Shown in pieces: positions 10,647-18,105 of a DNA stretch of 64,000 nt. The translations under genes and the position numbers were made by a program. The notes under the pieces were generated by a model that saw nothing but the letters and a program-made list of their open reading frames with translations, was not told the origin of the DNA and searched no databases. How positions within the stretch are numbered: position 1 is the stretch's first letter; the number at the start of each line of letters is the position of its first letter. Source of the DNA: Paraburkholderia fungorum (lineage in GTDB: Bacteria > Pseudomonadota > Gammaproteobacteria > Burkholderiales > Burkholderiaceae); NCBI RefSeq assembly GCF_003610895.1, contig NZ_MCAS01000013.1, forward strand, positions 62,001-126,000. Direction: 5' to 3'.

Positions 10647-10760
10647 GCTTGCGCACGACCTGCGCCCCGCGGGATGTTCCCTGCGCCCCGGAAGAAGTTG
10701 CCCTGAAGGATTGGCGGGCCGCGCCCGCTGCAGCTCGATGTCGTCGGGACCCGGATCGAT

Positions 10761-11648
10761 TCAGGCGAAATTGGCCGCACTGGAAGCCGTCTGGCGCAAA
10801 TTTGAATGACGGCGGTTTTGCAGCATCACCAGCCGCTCCATGAAGGCGAGGTCCTTCTCCTCGATCATGAAGGCTGCGTTCACCCAGTCCTCGGTAATTT
10901 CCATCAACTCGGCGCGCGAGAGTTGCAACACGCGCTGGCGCGCCCGCAGCATCGCGCGGATTCCGTTCATCTTCGGCTTGAGCGTGTCGATGAAGGTGCG
11001 CGTCGCCATATAGGCCTCGCCCGGCTCGAACAGATGGTCGACGAGCCCCTTGCCGAAGTGCCACTCCGCGGTGTGCGATTCGCCCACGCCGATCAACTCC
11101 TCGGCCAGACGCATGCCCACCTTGCGCGCGACCAGTGAATAACCGCCCATGCCGGGGAACAGGTTGAATGCGATCTCCGGAAAGCCCATACGCGCGTCGT
11201 TCTGCGCCAGCACGAAATGGTGCGCGAGCGCCGCTTCAAAGCCCCCACCCAGCGCCGTGCCCTCCACCATCGCGATCGAAATGGCCCCCGTGTCGAAGCC
11301 GCGCGCCGCCGCGTGCACGCAATCGACACAGGCTCGCGCGTACGACATCAGCGCCTGACGCTTGCCCGAGCGGATCGAGTCGGCAAAGAAATCGAGGTCG
11401 CCCCCGACATTGAACATGGTCGGAATCAGCGAACCCGTTACCCAGAAATCGATTGGCAAACCGGATTCCCGTGCTGCCTGCGCGAGCCCCAGAATGTCGT
11501 GCACCAGATCGAGATTGAAACAGGGACGCGGTTGGGCCCGCAGCATCATCCACATGATGTTGCGGCCTTCTTCATAGTAAGCGGAGATTTGCGACAAATT
11601 GCCGGCCTCGAGGAACGGACGGCAGGCGTGATGGTTATGCAGATTCAT
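10761..11648 (-). CDS. rpfF: RpfF-type BDSF (diffusible signal factor) synthase, crotonase fold
   Basis: A 295-residue crotonase-superfamily enzyme predicted to dehydrate a 3-hydroxyacyl-ACP and release the free cis-2-unsaturated acid BDSF. The two catalytic glutamates of RpfF are present: Glu138 in GGGFEAAL and Glu158 in GFPEIAFNLFPGMG, each three positions from Glu141 and Glu161 of Xanthomonas RpfF. ATG 11648 is chosen because AAAAGGA lies just upstream and the family N-terminus begins here; the open frame continues upstream but without family-like sequence. It is convergent with rpfR, the receptor partner, as expected for a Burkholderia-type BDSF module. No histidine-kinase RpfC gene is seen nearby, which fits the RpfR-type rather than the Xanthomonas-type circuit. 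Confidence 0.92.
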   Translation of the reverse strand: MNLHNHHACRPFLEAGNLSQISAYYEEGRNIMWMMLRAQPRPCFNLDLVHDILGLAQAARESGLPIDFWVTGSLIPTMFNVGGDLDFFADSIRSGKRQALMSYARACVDCVHAAARGFDTGAISIAMVEGTALGGGFEAALAHHFVLAQNDARMGFPEIAFNLFPGMGGYSLVARKVGMRLAEELIGVGESHTAEWHFGKGLVDHLFEPGEAYMATRTFIDTLKPKMNGIRAMLRARQRVLQLSRAELMEITEDWVNAAFMIEEKDLAFMERLVMLQNRRHSNLRQTASSAANFA

Positions 11649-12027
11649 TTTGAATGGTCCTTTTAAGGTTAAACACTGGCATTGCAATGCGAGCCTAAAG
11701 CAGACCGGAATCGGATGGGAGCGGGGTAACCAACAGATGAATGCAACACGCACTTGAAGCCACGTCAGATGGTGCTCTGGCGGGTGGCAAAATAGAAGGA
11801 GAAAAGATGCGCATGCGCAAACGCTTGCGCACCGAAGATGGGCGAAATTAGCTCTGGATTGGACAGTCGGCCGCAATAAATTAGCGAGCGAACAGAGTTT
11901 GAATTTCGTGCGGAATCTGAAAGAAAAAGAAATGGCTTTCGATTAGGTAATGCAATCGAAAATAGTGTTTGCGCAGCTTTGCTTTCTGATTTGTGGGCTA
12001 ACAGACGGACTATTCAATTCGCATAAT
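11649..12027. other. AT-richer region upstream of rpfF
   Basis: No gene is seen between the rpfF start and the terminator of the M20 peptidase. The stretch is visibly AT-richer than its neighbours from about 11860 to 12030 and must hold the rpfF promoter on the minus strand. I could not assign promoter boxes. The open frame that extends rpfF upstream through 11876 is not supported as coding. Confidence 0.45.
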
Positions 12028-12055
12028 AAAAAGCGGGCGCCTTATAGCGCCCGCT
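12028..12055 (-). terminator. Rho-independent terminator of the M20 peptidase gene
   Basis: AGCGGGCGC (12032-12040) and GCGCCCGCT (12047-12055) form a perfect 9-bp stem with a 6-nt loop. Read on the minus strand, the stem is followed by TTTTTATTATG. It lies 48 nt beyond the stop of the minus-strand M20 peptidase gene, exactly where its terminator is expected. Confidence 0.88.
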
Positions 12056-12102
12056 GATTCACCCGCAATGCTATTGCAAGAAAAGTGAAGGCGAAGTGCG
12101 CA

Positions 12103-13566
12103 TCAAGGCGCTGCCGCGATCACCTGTGCAACGGCTGCCGTCAGTTTCTTGCCGTACGGCACGTGCAGGAACTCGTTCGGTCCGTGTGCGTTCGACTTCG
12201 GCCCGAGCACGCCGCACACCATGAACTGCGACTTCGGGAAACCCGACTTCAACACATTCATCAGTGGAATCGTGCCGCCCTGCCCCATATAGGCAACGTC
12301 CGCGCCGTAGTGGGTGCGCGACGCGTCGTTAAGCGCGGTGGCAAGCCACGGCGCGAGATCGGGCGCACTCCAGCCGCTCGCCGCACCGGCATCCGGCTTG
12401 AACGTGACCTTGGCGTTATAGGGCGGATCGAATTCGAGCAGCGCCTTCAGTTCGGCGACGGCCTTTTCCGCTTCGATCATCGGCGGCAGGCGCAGCGAGA
12501 GCTTGAACGCCGTGCGCGGACGCAGCACGTTGCCCGCATCGGCGAGCGCGGGCAAGCCGGCCGCGCCGGTCACCGACAACGAAGGACGCCACGTCGAGTT
12601 GAGCAAGGCTTCTTGCGGATTAGTGGTGGTGGGCAGCACCTGACGGCCGTCCTGGCCGCAGGCCCACGGCAACTTCTTCCAGACGTCGTCGCCGAGAATC
12701 TGCGCGGTCGCTTCCGCTTCGCGCAGACGATCCGCCGGAATCTGAACGTGGAAACCCTTCGGCAGCAAGGTGCCGTTGGCCGAGTCTTCGAGACGGTCGA
12801 ACAGTTGCCGCATGATGCGGAAGCTCGACGGCGCAATGCCGCCGTAGCCGCCCGAGTGAATTCCCTCGTCGAGCACCTGGACTTCGAGGTCGCCCGCCAC
12901 CAGCCCGCGCAGCGACGTGGTGAGCCACAGTTGATCGTAATTGCCGGCACCCGAGTCGAGACACACCACGAGGCCGACTTTGCCAAGCCGTTCGCGCAAT
13001 GCGTCGACATACGGCAGCAGATCGTAGCTGCCCGATTCCTCGCAGGTTTCGATCAAGCCGACACAGCGCGGACGCTCGATACCTTGCGCGTCCAACGCGG
13101 CCAGCGCCGTGAGACTGGCATAGATCGCATAGCCGTCGTCAGCGCCGCCGCGGCCGTAGAGCTTGCCGTCTTCGAGCTTCGGCGTCCACGGGCCGAGATC
13201 GTTGCGCCAGCCGTCGAATTCAGGCTGCTTGTCGAGGTGGCCGTACAGCACGATGGTTTCGTCGCTGCCCGAACGGGTCGCGGCCGTTTCGAAGAAGATC
13301 ACCGGCGTGCGGCCCGGCAAGCGGACCACTTCGAGTTTCAGACCGCGCACGGGTTGCTGCTCGGCCCATTGCGCCGCGTCGGTAATCACGCGCTCAAGAT
13401 AGCCGTGCTTGACCCACTCGGGATCGAACGCCGGACTCTTGGCCGGCACCGCGATGTAGTCCGTGAGCGCGGGCACGATCTCGTCGTTCCATTTGCGGTC
13501 TACGAATTCGCGTAGCGTGTCCTGGTTGATGCGCTGGGTCTGCTGGGTCGTATCGTCGGAGATCAT
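12103..13566 (-). CDS. M20-family metallopeptidase (dipeptidase-like)
   Basis: A 487-residue cytoplasmic zinc hydrolase of the M20 (carnosinase/ArgE/DapE-related) family. Expected metal and catalytic residues are visible: His110 and Asp112 in LYGHLDKQ, bridging Asp143 in GRGGADDG, the Glu176-Glu177 pair in ETCEESGS, Asp204 in CLDSGAG, and a late His in SNAHGPNEF. The dimerisation (lid) domain lies between. ATG 13566 is selected because the N-terminus (MISDDTTQQ) matches the usual start of the family; the upstream frame extension is Arg/Pro-rich and unlikely. The substrate is probably a dipeptide or acylated amino acid, but the sequence does not decide it. A perfect terminator follows the gene. 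Confidence 0.88.
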   Translation of the reverse strand: MISDDTTQQTQRINQDTLREFVDRKWNDEIVPALTDYIAVPAKSPAFDPEWVKHGYLERVITDAAQWAEQQPVRGLKLEVVRLPGRTPVIFFETAATRSGSDETIVLYGHLDKQPEFDGWRNDLGPWTPKLEDGKLYGRGGADDGYAIYASLTALAALDAQGIERPRCVGLIETCEESGSYDLLPYVDALRERLGKVGLVVCLDSGAGNYDQLWLTTSLRGLVAGDLEVQVLDEGIHSGGYGGIAPSSFRIMRQLFDRLEDSANGTLLPKGFHVQIPADRLREAEATAQILGDDVWKKLPWACGQDGRQVLPTTTNPQEALLNSTWRPSLSVTGAAGLPALADAGNVLRPRTAFKLSLRLPPMIEAEKAVAELKALLEFDPPYNAKVTFKPDAGAASGWSAPDLAPWLATALNDASRTHYGADVAYMGQGGTIPLMNVLKSGFPKSQFMVCGVLGPKSNAHGPNEFLHVPYGKKLTAAVAQVIAAAP

Positions 13567-13744
13567 GGTGGGGTGGTCCGTGGCGGATCTGGTCGGTCGA
13601 AACATGCATGATAGTCCTGATGCGCGATGCACTGAACCCCTCGGCATGCTTGCAGGCGCACAAACGCCGTTCACGGCCGCCACTGCGCGAAACAGACAAT
13701 CGCGCGACAATCGCAGCATAGGTCGCGTCCTGGGGAGGCAAACT

Positions 13745-14074
13745 ATGACGACTATAGGCGGCAACGTCGTGGTTCAGGCCATCGCCGCGGTGCTCGCGCT
13801 GGCGCTGTATTTTCTGCCGAGTATTCTCGCGGACCGGCGCAAGCGCCATGACGTGCTGACGCTGGCGCTCTTCAATGCGTGTCTCGGCTGGACCGGCTTT
13901 GGCTGGCTGCTGGCGCTCTACTGGTCGTTACAGCCGAACCCGCCGAAAAACGTGGCCGGCGAAGTCGTGGAGACGCGCAAGATCGTGCGGATGCGGGCCT
14001 TTTCTTCGGCGCTGATGATGCGCGTACAAAGGCGCGCCGCGGCGCGTGAGCACCCGGAAAACAAGCGGCCGTAG
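13745..14074 (+). CDS. Superinfection-immunity family small membrane protein
   Basis: A 109-residue inner-membrane protein. The ATG at 13745 has GGGAGG about 6 nt upstream. Two hydrophobic helices are visible (about residues 8-28 and 42-62: VVQAIAAVLALALYFLPSIL and ALFNACLGWTGFGWLLALYW) with a short polar link. The NACLGWTxxGWLxALxW pattern is characteristic of the PF14373 superinfection-immunity family (phage T4 Imm-like). In bacteria these are common chromosomal proteins, so a phage-exclusion role is suggested by family name only. The tail is basic and cytoplasmic. It is divergent from the M20 peptidase gene with about 180 nt between starts. Confidence 0.8.
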   Translation: MTTIGGNVVVQAIAAVLALALYFLPSILADRRKRHDVLTLALFNACLGWTGFGWLLALYWSLQPNPPKNVAGEVVETRKIVRMRAFSSALMMRVQRRAAAREHPENKRP

Positions 14075-14115
14075 GGCACAGGCCACAATCGCACGCGGCA
14101 ACTGCAGGCAGCCGG

Positions 14116-14535
14116 TTAGCGGTGCGTTTGCTGGCGCGCGTCATAGCGTTCACGGGCAGCGTCGAGTTCGGCCGCGTGATTCTCGGCCCAATGATCGAGC
14201 GCCACCAGCGCATCACTGAGCGTTCGCCCCAGCTCGCTCAGCCGATACTCCACGTGCGCCACCGCACCCGGCTGCTCCTCGCGGATCACCAGACCGTTGC
14301 GCTCGAGTTCCTTGAGCGTTTGCGTGAGCACCTTCTGCGAGATGCCGCCGATCTTGCGCAGCAGCGCGTTATTGCGCATCGCGCCGGGCAACAGCGCCGG
14401 CATGATGAGCAGCGTCCATTTTCCTGCGATCAGTTCGAGCGCGAGGCGCGACGAGCAGGCGGCGTCGAAAACGTCACCGCGATAGGGCCGTTCGGTCGAT
14501 GCGAGGGGCGCGCTGGCGGACTCGGGGAATGCCAT
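14116..14535 (-). CDS. HxlR-family winged-helix regulator
   Basis: A 139-residue MarR-like regulator of the HxlR class. Residues about 26-115 hold the winged helix: CSSRLALELIAGKWTLLIM, the recognition segment GGISQKVLTQTLKELERNGLV and the wing YRLSELGRTL. A Cys at residue 27 lies where many HxlR proteins carry a redox- or aldehyde-sensing Cys. It is divergent from the SMR efflux gene, with 85 nt between starts. Two near-identical 16-bp sites in opposite orientation flank the shared promoter region, so it probably represses itself and the pump. Effector unknown. Confidence 0.88.
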   Translation of the reverse strand: MAFPESASAPLASTERPYRGDVFDAACSSRLALELIAGKWTLLIMPALLPGAMRNNALLRKIGGISQKVLTQTLKELERNGLVIREEQPGAVAHVEYRLSELGRTLSDALVALDHWAENHAAELDAARERYDARQQTHR

Positions 14536-14541
14536 GGTTAC

Positions 14542-14607
14542 CAGTGGGTAAGTAATGGTGAGCGCATCACTATAGCCCTAAGCTGGCCGCTCATTAACCA
14601 CTCACTG
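14542..14607. promoter_or_regulatory. Paired inverted sites in the HxlR/SMR divergent promoter
   Basis: CAGTGGGTAAGTAATG lies on the plus strand at 14542-14557. CAGTGAGTGGTTAATG lies on the minus strand at 14592-14607. They match at 12 of 16 positions and face each other about 50 bp apart, just inside the two start codons of the divergent hxlR-like and SMR genes. This fits a pair of operators bound by HxlR-type dimers. The sequence match is direct; the binding is inferred. Confidence 0.5.
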
Positions 14608-14620
14608 ATGGGGGCTCACG

Positions 14621-14938
14621 ATGGCATGGCTCATTCTGCTCGCTGCAAGCGCGGTCGAAATCCTGATGGCCTTGGCGTTGAAATATGCAAACGGATGGAC
14701 ACGTCTGTGGCCGAGCATCGGCGGCGTTGCGGCCGCGCTCGGCAGCGTGTTTTTACTGACGCTCGCGATGAAGCATTTGCCGGCCGGTACGGCTTACGTG
14801 GTATGGACAGGGATCGGATCGCTCGGCATCACGGTGCTGGGCGTGATGCTGTTCAACGACCCGGTTTCCGCACCCCGCGTGATTTGCATGACCTTGATCG
14901 TGCTCTCGGTGGCGGGGCTGAAACTGATCGACGGATAA
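14621..14938 (+). CDS. SMR-family efflux protein, SugE/Gdx-like
   Basis: A 105-residue, four-helix small multidrug resistance protein of the inner membrane, functioning as an antiparallel dimer and proton-coupled exporter. The essential Glu13 is present (ASAVEILMAL) and the SugE/Gdx signature GTAYVVWTGIG is intact, pointing to guanidinium or quaternary-ammonium export rather than the EmrE subtype. Position 16 is Met, where E. coli SugE has Trp near the substrate site, so specificity may differ. The start ATG has GGGGG upstream. It is divergent from an HxlR regulator. No guanidine riboswitch can fit in the 85-nt gap, which argues for protein-based regulation. Confidence 0.88.
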   Translation: MAWLILLAASAVEILMALALKYANGWTRLWPSIGGVAAALGSVFLLTLAMKHLPAGTAYVVWTGIGSLGITVLGVMLFNDPVSAPRVICMTLIVLSVAGLKLIDG

Positions 14939-14978
14939 ATCGGTTCACAGGGCTAATACGTGCGCCGGGCCGCTCTTC

Positions 14979-15251
14979 TCAAGCTGCCCTGCCCATCCTG
15001 CCCCACGTCACCGAACCGGCAGGAATGGAACGCGGCTCAACCCGCACGCTCTCGTACGCGAACATCTCGCGGCGCAGTTCGCCGTGTTCGTCGAACCATT
15101 CGCAAATCAGCCATTCGCCAGGATTGAGCGCCACCGGACCCGCGTAGGTCACGGTCATGCGCGGACCGCCCTCCTTCAACGTAACGACGTCGCCCACGTT
15201 GAAACGGGCGGATGGCGGTGTTTCAAATGCATCAATGGTAGCGGTCAGCAT
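14979..15251 (-). CDS. YodC/DUF2158-family small protein
   Basis: A 90-residue cytoplasmic protein. The core FNVGDVVTLKEGGPRMTV (about 17-34) followed by a WLICEWFDE segment is the DUF2158/YodC signature, a small beta-barrel-like fold of unknown function. The C-terminal 20 residues are not part of the family core. ATG 15251 is taken as the start. It is convergent with the SMR gene and is followed upstream by a long AT-richer gap. Confidence 0.75.
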   Translation of the reverse strand: MLTATIDAFETPPSARFNVGDVVTLKEGGPRMTVTYAGPVALNPGEWLICEWFDEHGELRREMFAYESVRVEPRSIPAGSVTWGRMGRAA

Positions 15252-15730
15252 ATTCAGTCCCCCGGAACCCGTTGAGCGGAATTAAGTTATCGCCTGGTGC
15301 TTTGCAACATCGAACTACCGAAGGAAAACTCCAAAAAGCTGGCCAAGATTAACAATCTGAATTAATCACGGCAAGTGCTTTTTATTGATACCGTTTTCAT
15401 CGGATCTGGAATAGGCTTTTCAGGCGGATCGCCAGGAGAAAAACTGGTAAAAACCCTCAACCCCATACCAGTCGGCCATCCCAGCAACACGCCCCGGCTG
15501 CAGGAATTACTCTGGAAAACCCGAATCTCAAGTAGAAAATGCGGGCTGCATTTGTCATATTTAATGCGCGTCTGACAAACCGATTCCGAGTTATTCCAAT
15601 CAGCTTAAAACCAGAATTACCAGTGAACAAAGAACCAGCCGGTAAATTCGTGCACCGCGAACCGGATCTGGCTCAACGGCATGAAAGCCTGCGGCGGCTT
15701 CCGTTGAAAACGATCTCCGGCGCGTTATTT
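15252..15730. other. Gene-poor, AT-richer gap
   Basis: About 480 nt without a supported gene, clearly AT-richer than the surroundings. A 66-residue open frame (15375-15575, non-ATG start) has no recognisable protein character and is not called. An inverted repeat CTGGTA/TACCAG is present near 15445-15472. The region probably contains the promoter of the DUF2158 gene and otherwise looks like decayed DNA. Confidence 0.4.
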
Positions 15731-17275
15731 TCAAACCGGCTGTACGCCGCGGCGCAATGCCAACTGTTGATGCCGCACCAGCAGCACGCTCAAGCCGATA
15801 CACACGAACATCAGACACGCGTTGATCGCGAGGCTGTACTGGAACGCGTGCGCATAGGCATCCGGCGTCTCGCGGCCGCCGATCACGCCGAAGAACGCGC
15901 CGCTGATGGCCGCCGTGCCGAACGCCGAGCCGATCTGCAGCGTCGACGACACCACGCCCGAAGCGAGCCCCGCCTTCTCCGGGATGACTTCCTGCAGCAC
16001 GATGCGCATGATCGACGGCAGCAGCAGGCCGTGACCGACGCCGGCGCATACCAGTCCGCAATAGAACAGCAGATCTGGCGTGGCGGCGTGGGTCGCGGAC
16101 CAGCCGGTGACCGTGAAGCCGACGGTCATCATCGAGAAGCCAAGCGCCAGCACATGGCCGCCGATGCGTTTGACCACCGCGGGCGACGTCAGCGGCCCGA
16201 CCACGAAGCCGATCGCGAACGGCATGATGGCCATGCCGGAGGCAAGCGGCGTCCAGTGCAGACCGGTTTGCAGGAAGATCCCGTAGGTCAGGAAAAACGC
16301 GCTGTTGCAGTAGAACAGAAACGCGAGCACGAGACCCAGTGCGAAGGCCGGATTGCGGAACAATTGCAGGTCCACCAGCGGATGGCCGCCGCCGCGTTCG
16401 ACGCTGCGCTCGGTCGCCACGAATAGCGCGAACACGGGCACGGCAAGCGCGAACATCACGAAAGTCCACACGGGCCAGCCGGCTTCACGGCCATGCGTCA
16501 TCGGATAGATGACCAGCAGCAGCACCATGGAAAGCAGCGCGACGCCCTTCAGGTCGATGCCGGTTTGCGTGGCCGGCTGATTTTCCGGCACGAACTTCCA
16601 GGTGCCGATGAAGGCGACGATACCGATCGGAATGTTGATGAGAAAGATGATGCGCCAGTCGAGTCCGAACGGGTGATAGGTGATCAGTGCACCGCCGCCC
16701 AGCTGGCCGACGATCGACGAAAGTCCGAACACGAAACCGTACAGGCTCATCACCTTGGTCTGCTGATGCAACGGGACAACCGCGCGAATCGTGGCGAGCA
16801 CTTGCGGCGCCATGACCGCCGCCGCGATGCCCTGCACGATTCGCGCGATCACCAGCATGTGGCCGCTGGTGGCGAAGCCGCACAGCGCGGAGGCGACCAC
16901 GAACGCCGCCATCCCCGTCATGAACATGCGCCGCCGGCCGAACAGGTCGCCGAGGCGCCCGCCTGTGATCAACAGCACGGCATAAGCGGACGCGTAGGCG
17001 GACACCACGAGTTGCAGTTGCGCGTCAGTGGCGTTCAGGCCGGTGTGAATCGACGGCAGCGCGAGGTTGACGATGAAATAGTCGAGTGGCGCGAGGAAGG
17101 CGCCCACGAACAGCACGGCGAGCGCGAGCCCCGGGCGCTCGAAGCCGGCCGCAGACTTCCCGGCGCTTGCTGCCGTGCGGGCGGCAACCGCACCGACACC
17201 AGGACAAACGGCAACGGCCCCGCCTTCGGCGCCAACGCGTGCCGCCGAAGCGGGCTTGGTGGCTTCTCTATTCAT
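15731..17275 (-). CDS. DHA2-family MFS exporter (14 TM)
   Basis: A 514-residue inner-membrane drug:proton antiporter. After a 45-residue Ala/Gly-rich cytoplasmic head come about 14 hydrophobic helices. The DHA2 motifs are visible: LDYFIVNLALPSI in TM1, the loop GGRLGDLFGRRRMF (motif A) and IVQGIAAAVMAPQVLA (motif B region). It resembles EmrB/QacA-type and actinorhodin-type exporters; the substrate cannot be read from sequence. The upstream TetR gene is on the same strand, 30 nt away (stop to start), and a 20-bp element repeated ahead of both starts points to control by that TetR. No periplasmic adaptor (EmrA) or outer-membrane gene accompanies it. Confidence 0.9.
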   Translation of the reverse strand: MNREATKPASAARVGAEGGAVAVCPGVGAVAARTAASAGKSAAGFERPGLALAVLFVGAFLAPLDYFIVNLALPSIHTGLNATDAQLQLVVSAYASAYAVLLITGGRLGDLFGRRRMFMTGMAAFVVASALCGFATSGHMLVIARIVQGIAAAVMAPQVLATIRAVVPLHQQTKVMSLYGFVFGLSSIVGQLGGGALITYHPFGLDWRIIFLINIPIGIVAFIGTWKFVPENQPATQTGIDLKGVALLSMVLLLVIYPMTHGREAGWPVWTFVMFALAVPVFALFVATERSVERGGGHPLVDLQLFRNPAFALGLVLAFLFYCNSAFFLTYGIFLQTGLHWTPLASGMAIMPFAIGFVVGPLTSPAVVKRIGGHVLALGFSMMTVGFTVTGWSATHAATPDLLFYCGLVCAGVGHGLLLPSIMRIVLQEVIPEKAGLASGVVSSTLQIGSAFGTAAISGAFFGVIGGRETPDAYAHAFQYSLAINACLMFVCIGLSVLLVRHQQLALRRGVQPV

Positions 17276-17293
17276 GACTGTTCGTTCAAGAAA
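17274..17293 (-). promoter_or_regulatory. TetR operator copy 1, overlapping the DHA2 start
   Basis: Plus-strand ATGACT-N3-CGTTCAAGAAA, with GTT as the variable triplet. It matches the copy at 17954-17973 in 17 of 20 positions with identical spacing and orientation. It overlaps the start codon of the DHA2 exporter, a position where bound repressor could block initiation or readthrough from tetR. Confidence 0.6.
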
Positions 17294-17305
17294 TTGGTAA
17301 AAAAA

Positions 17306-17941
17306 TTAGACGAGCGCTCGCATGGCGACGTCCACGATTCCAATCAGCGCATCTTCCGTGTGGGCGACTCGCCCCAGCACACGCAGTCCTTGCATCAGGC
17401 ATAGCAGGAAATCGCCGGCGGCTTTTTCATCAAGCGTGGAATTGAAGGCGCCGCTCGCCTGCCCGCGAATCACCGCTGCCGCCAGCAGGGTGGCCATGCG
17501 GCGTTGAATTGCCGCGACGCGCGCGCGCAGTGTCTCGTCGTCGCGCGGCATCTCCAGTGTGGTGTTGGTGATGAAGCAGCTGCGTTCGCCGCTCAGCGCG
17601 CAAGCCACCCGGGCGTAATGCAGCAAGGCGTTGCGCAACGCCTCTTCCGCCGGCACCGGCGCGTTCAGCCGATCAGCCAGCCGCGCGACCGAGCCTTCCG
17701 CGTAATGATCGAGCGCGGCGAGCATGATGCCGTGCTTGTCGCCAAACACGCCATACAGACTGCCACGCAGCAAACCGGTGGCCTTGCAAAGGTCGTCGAT
17801 CGAGGTCGCATGGTAGCCGTGATGCCAGAAAACCTGGCTCGCGCTCGCCAGAACCGTGTCCGTATCGAACTCGCGAGGGCGCCCCCGGGCGGCCTCGCCG
17901 CCCTTTTTCACGGATTGCTTCCAGTTGCCAGATTGCGTCAT
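17306..17941 (-). CDS. TetR/AcrR-family regulator of the DHA2 exporter
   Basis: A 211-residue one-component repressor. The N-terminal HTH occupies about 20-70 (RGRPREFDTDTVLASASQVFWHHGYHA start, then SIDDLCKATGLLRGSLYGVFGDKHGI, the recognition helix). The remainder is an all-helical ligand-binding and dimerisation domain that resembles regulators of nitroreductase or drug-pump genes, with a LLCLMQGLRVLGR segment near the end. ATG 17941 is the start. It lies directly upstream of the exporter on the same strand. The shared 20-bp element ahead of both genes supports autoregulation. The inducer is unknown. Confidence 0.9.
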   Translation of the reverse strand: MTQSGNWKQSVKKGGEAARGRPREFDTDTVLASASQVFWHHGYHATSIDDLCKATGLLRGSLYGVFGDKHGIMLAALDHYAEGSVARLADRLNAPVPAEEALRNALLHYARVACALSGERSCFITNTTLEMPRDDETLRARVAAIQRRMATLLAAAVIRGQASGAFNSTLDEKAAGDFLLCLMQGLRVLGRVAHTEDALIGIVDVAMRALV

Positions 17942-17953
17942 GCACTGGATATT

Positions 17954-17973
17954 ATGACTAAGCGTTCAAGAAA
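17954..17973 (-). promoter_or_regulatory. TetR operator copy 2, upstream of tetR
   Basis: Plus-strand ATGACT-N3-CGTTCAAGAAA with AAG as the variable triplet, 13-32 nt ahead of the tetR start codon. Its match to the copy at the exporter start (17 of 20, same spacing) makes it the likely autoregulatory operator. Only a weak TGA/TCA dyad is visible inside it. Confidence 0.6.
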
Positions 17974-18105
17974 GCAAGTCGAGATTGAACGCCGGGACTG
18001 TCCGCCACCGGATCGAAGGGAAGTAAGCCGATTCATCCGCACGGCCGGACTTCGTCGAACGGGGTTACGAGGCCACGCGCGGTCAGCCAGCCGCGCCATC
18101 TCCTC

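Noticed and set aside
8574..11648. Xanthomonas-type RpfC/RpfG two-component DSF system
   Set aside because: No histidine kinase or HD-GYP gene is nearby; the receptor here has the FI-PAS-GGDEF-EAL order.
12085..13515. 476-residue open frame antisense to the M20 peptidase
   Set aside because: Arg-rich shadow; the metal ligands are all on the opposite strand and a terminator matches that strand.
13463..13744. Longer N-terminus for the superinfection-immunity protein
   Set aside because: It would overlap the M20 gene start and lacks a ribosome site, whereas ATG 13745 has GGGAGG and begins the family sequence.
14536..14620. Guanidine riboswitch ahead of the SMR gene
   Set aside because: The 85-nt gap is occupied by the divergent promoter and lacks guanidine-aptamer motifs (for example paired ACGR loops).
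15375..15575. 66-residue open frame in an AT-rich gap
   Set aside because: Non-ATG start, no ribosome site, no recognisable features.
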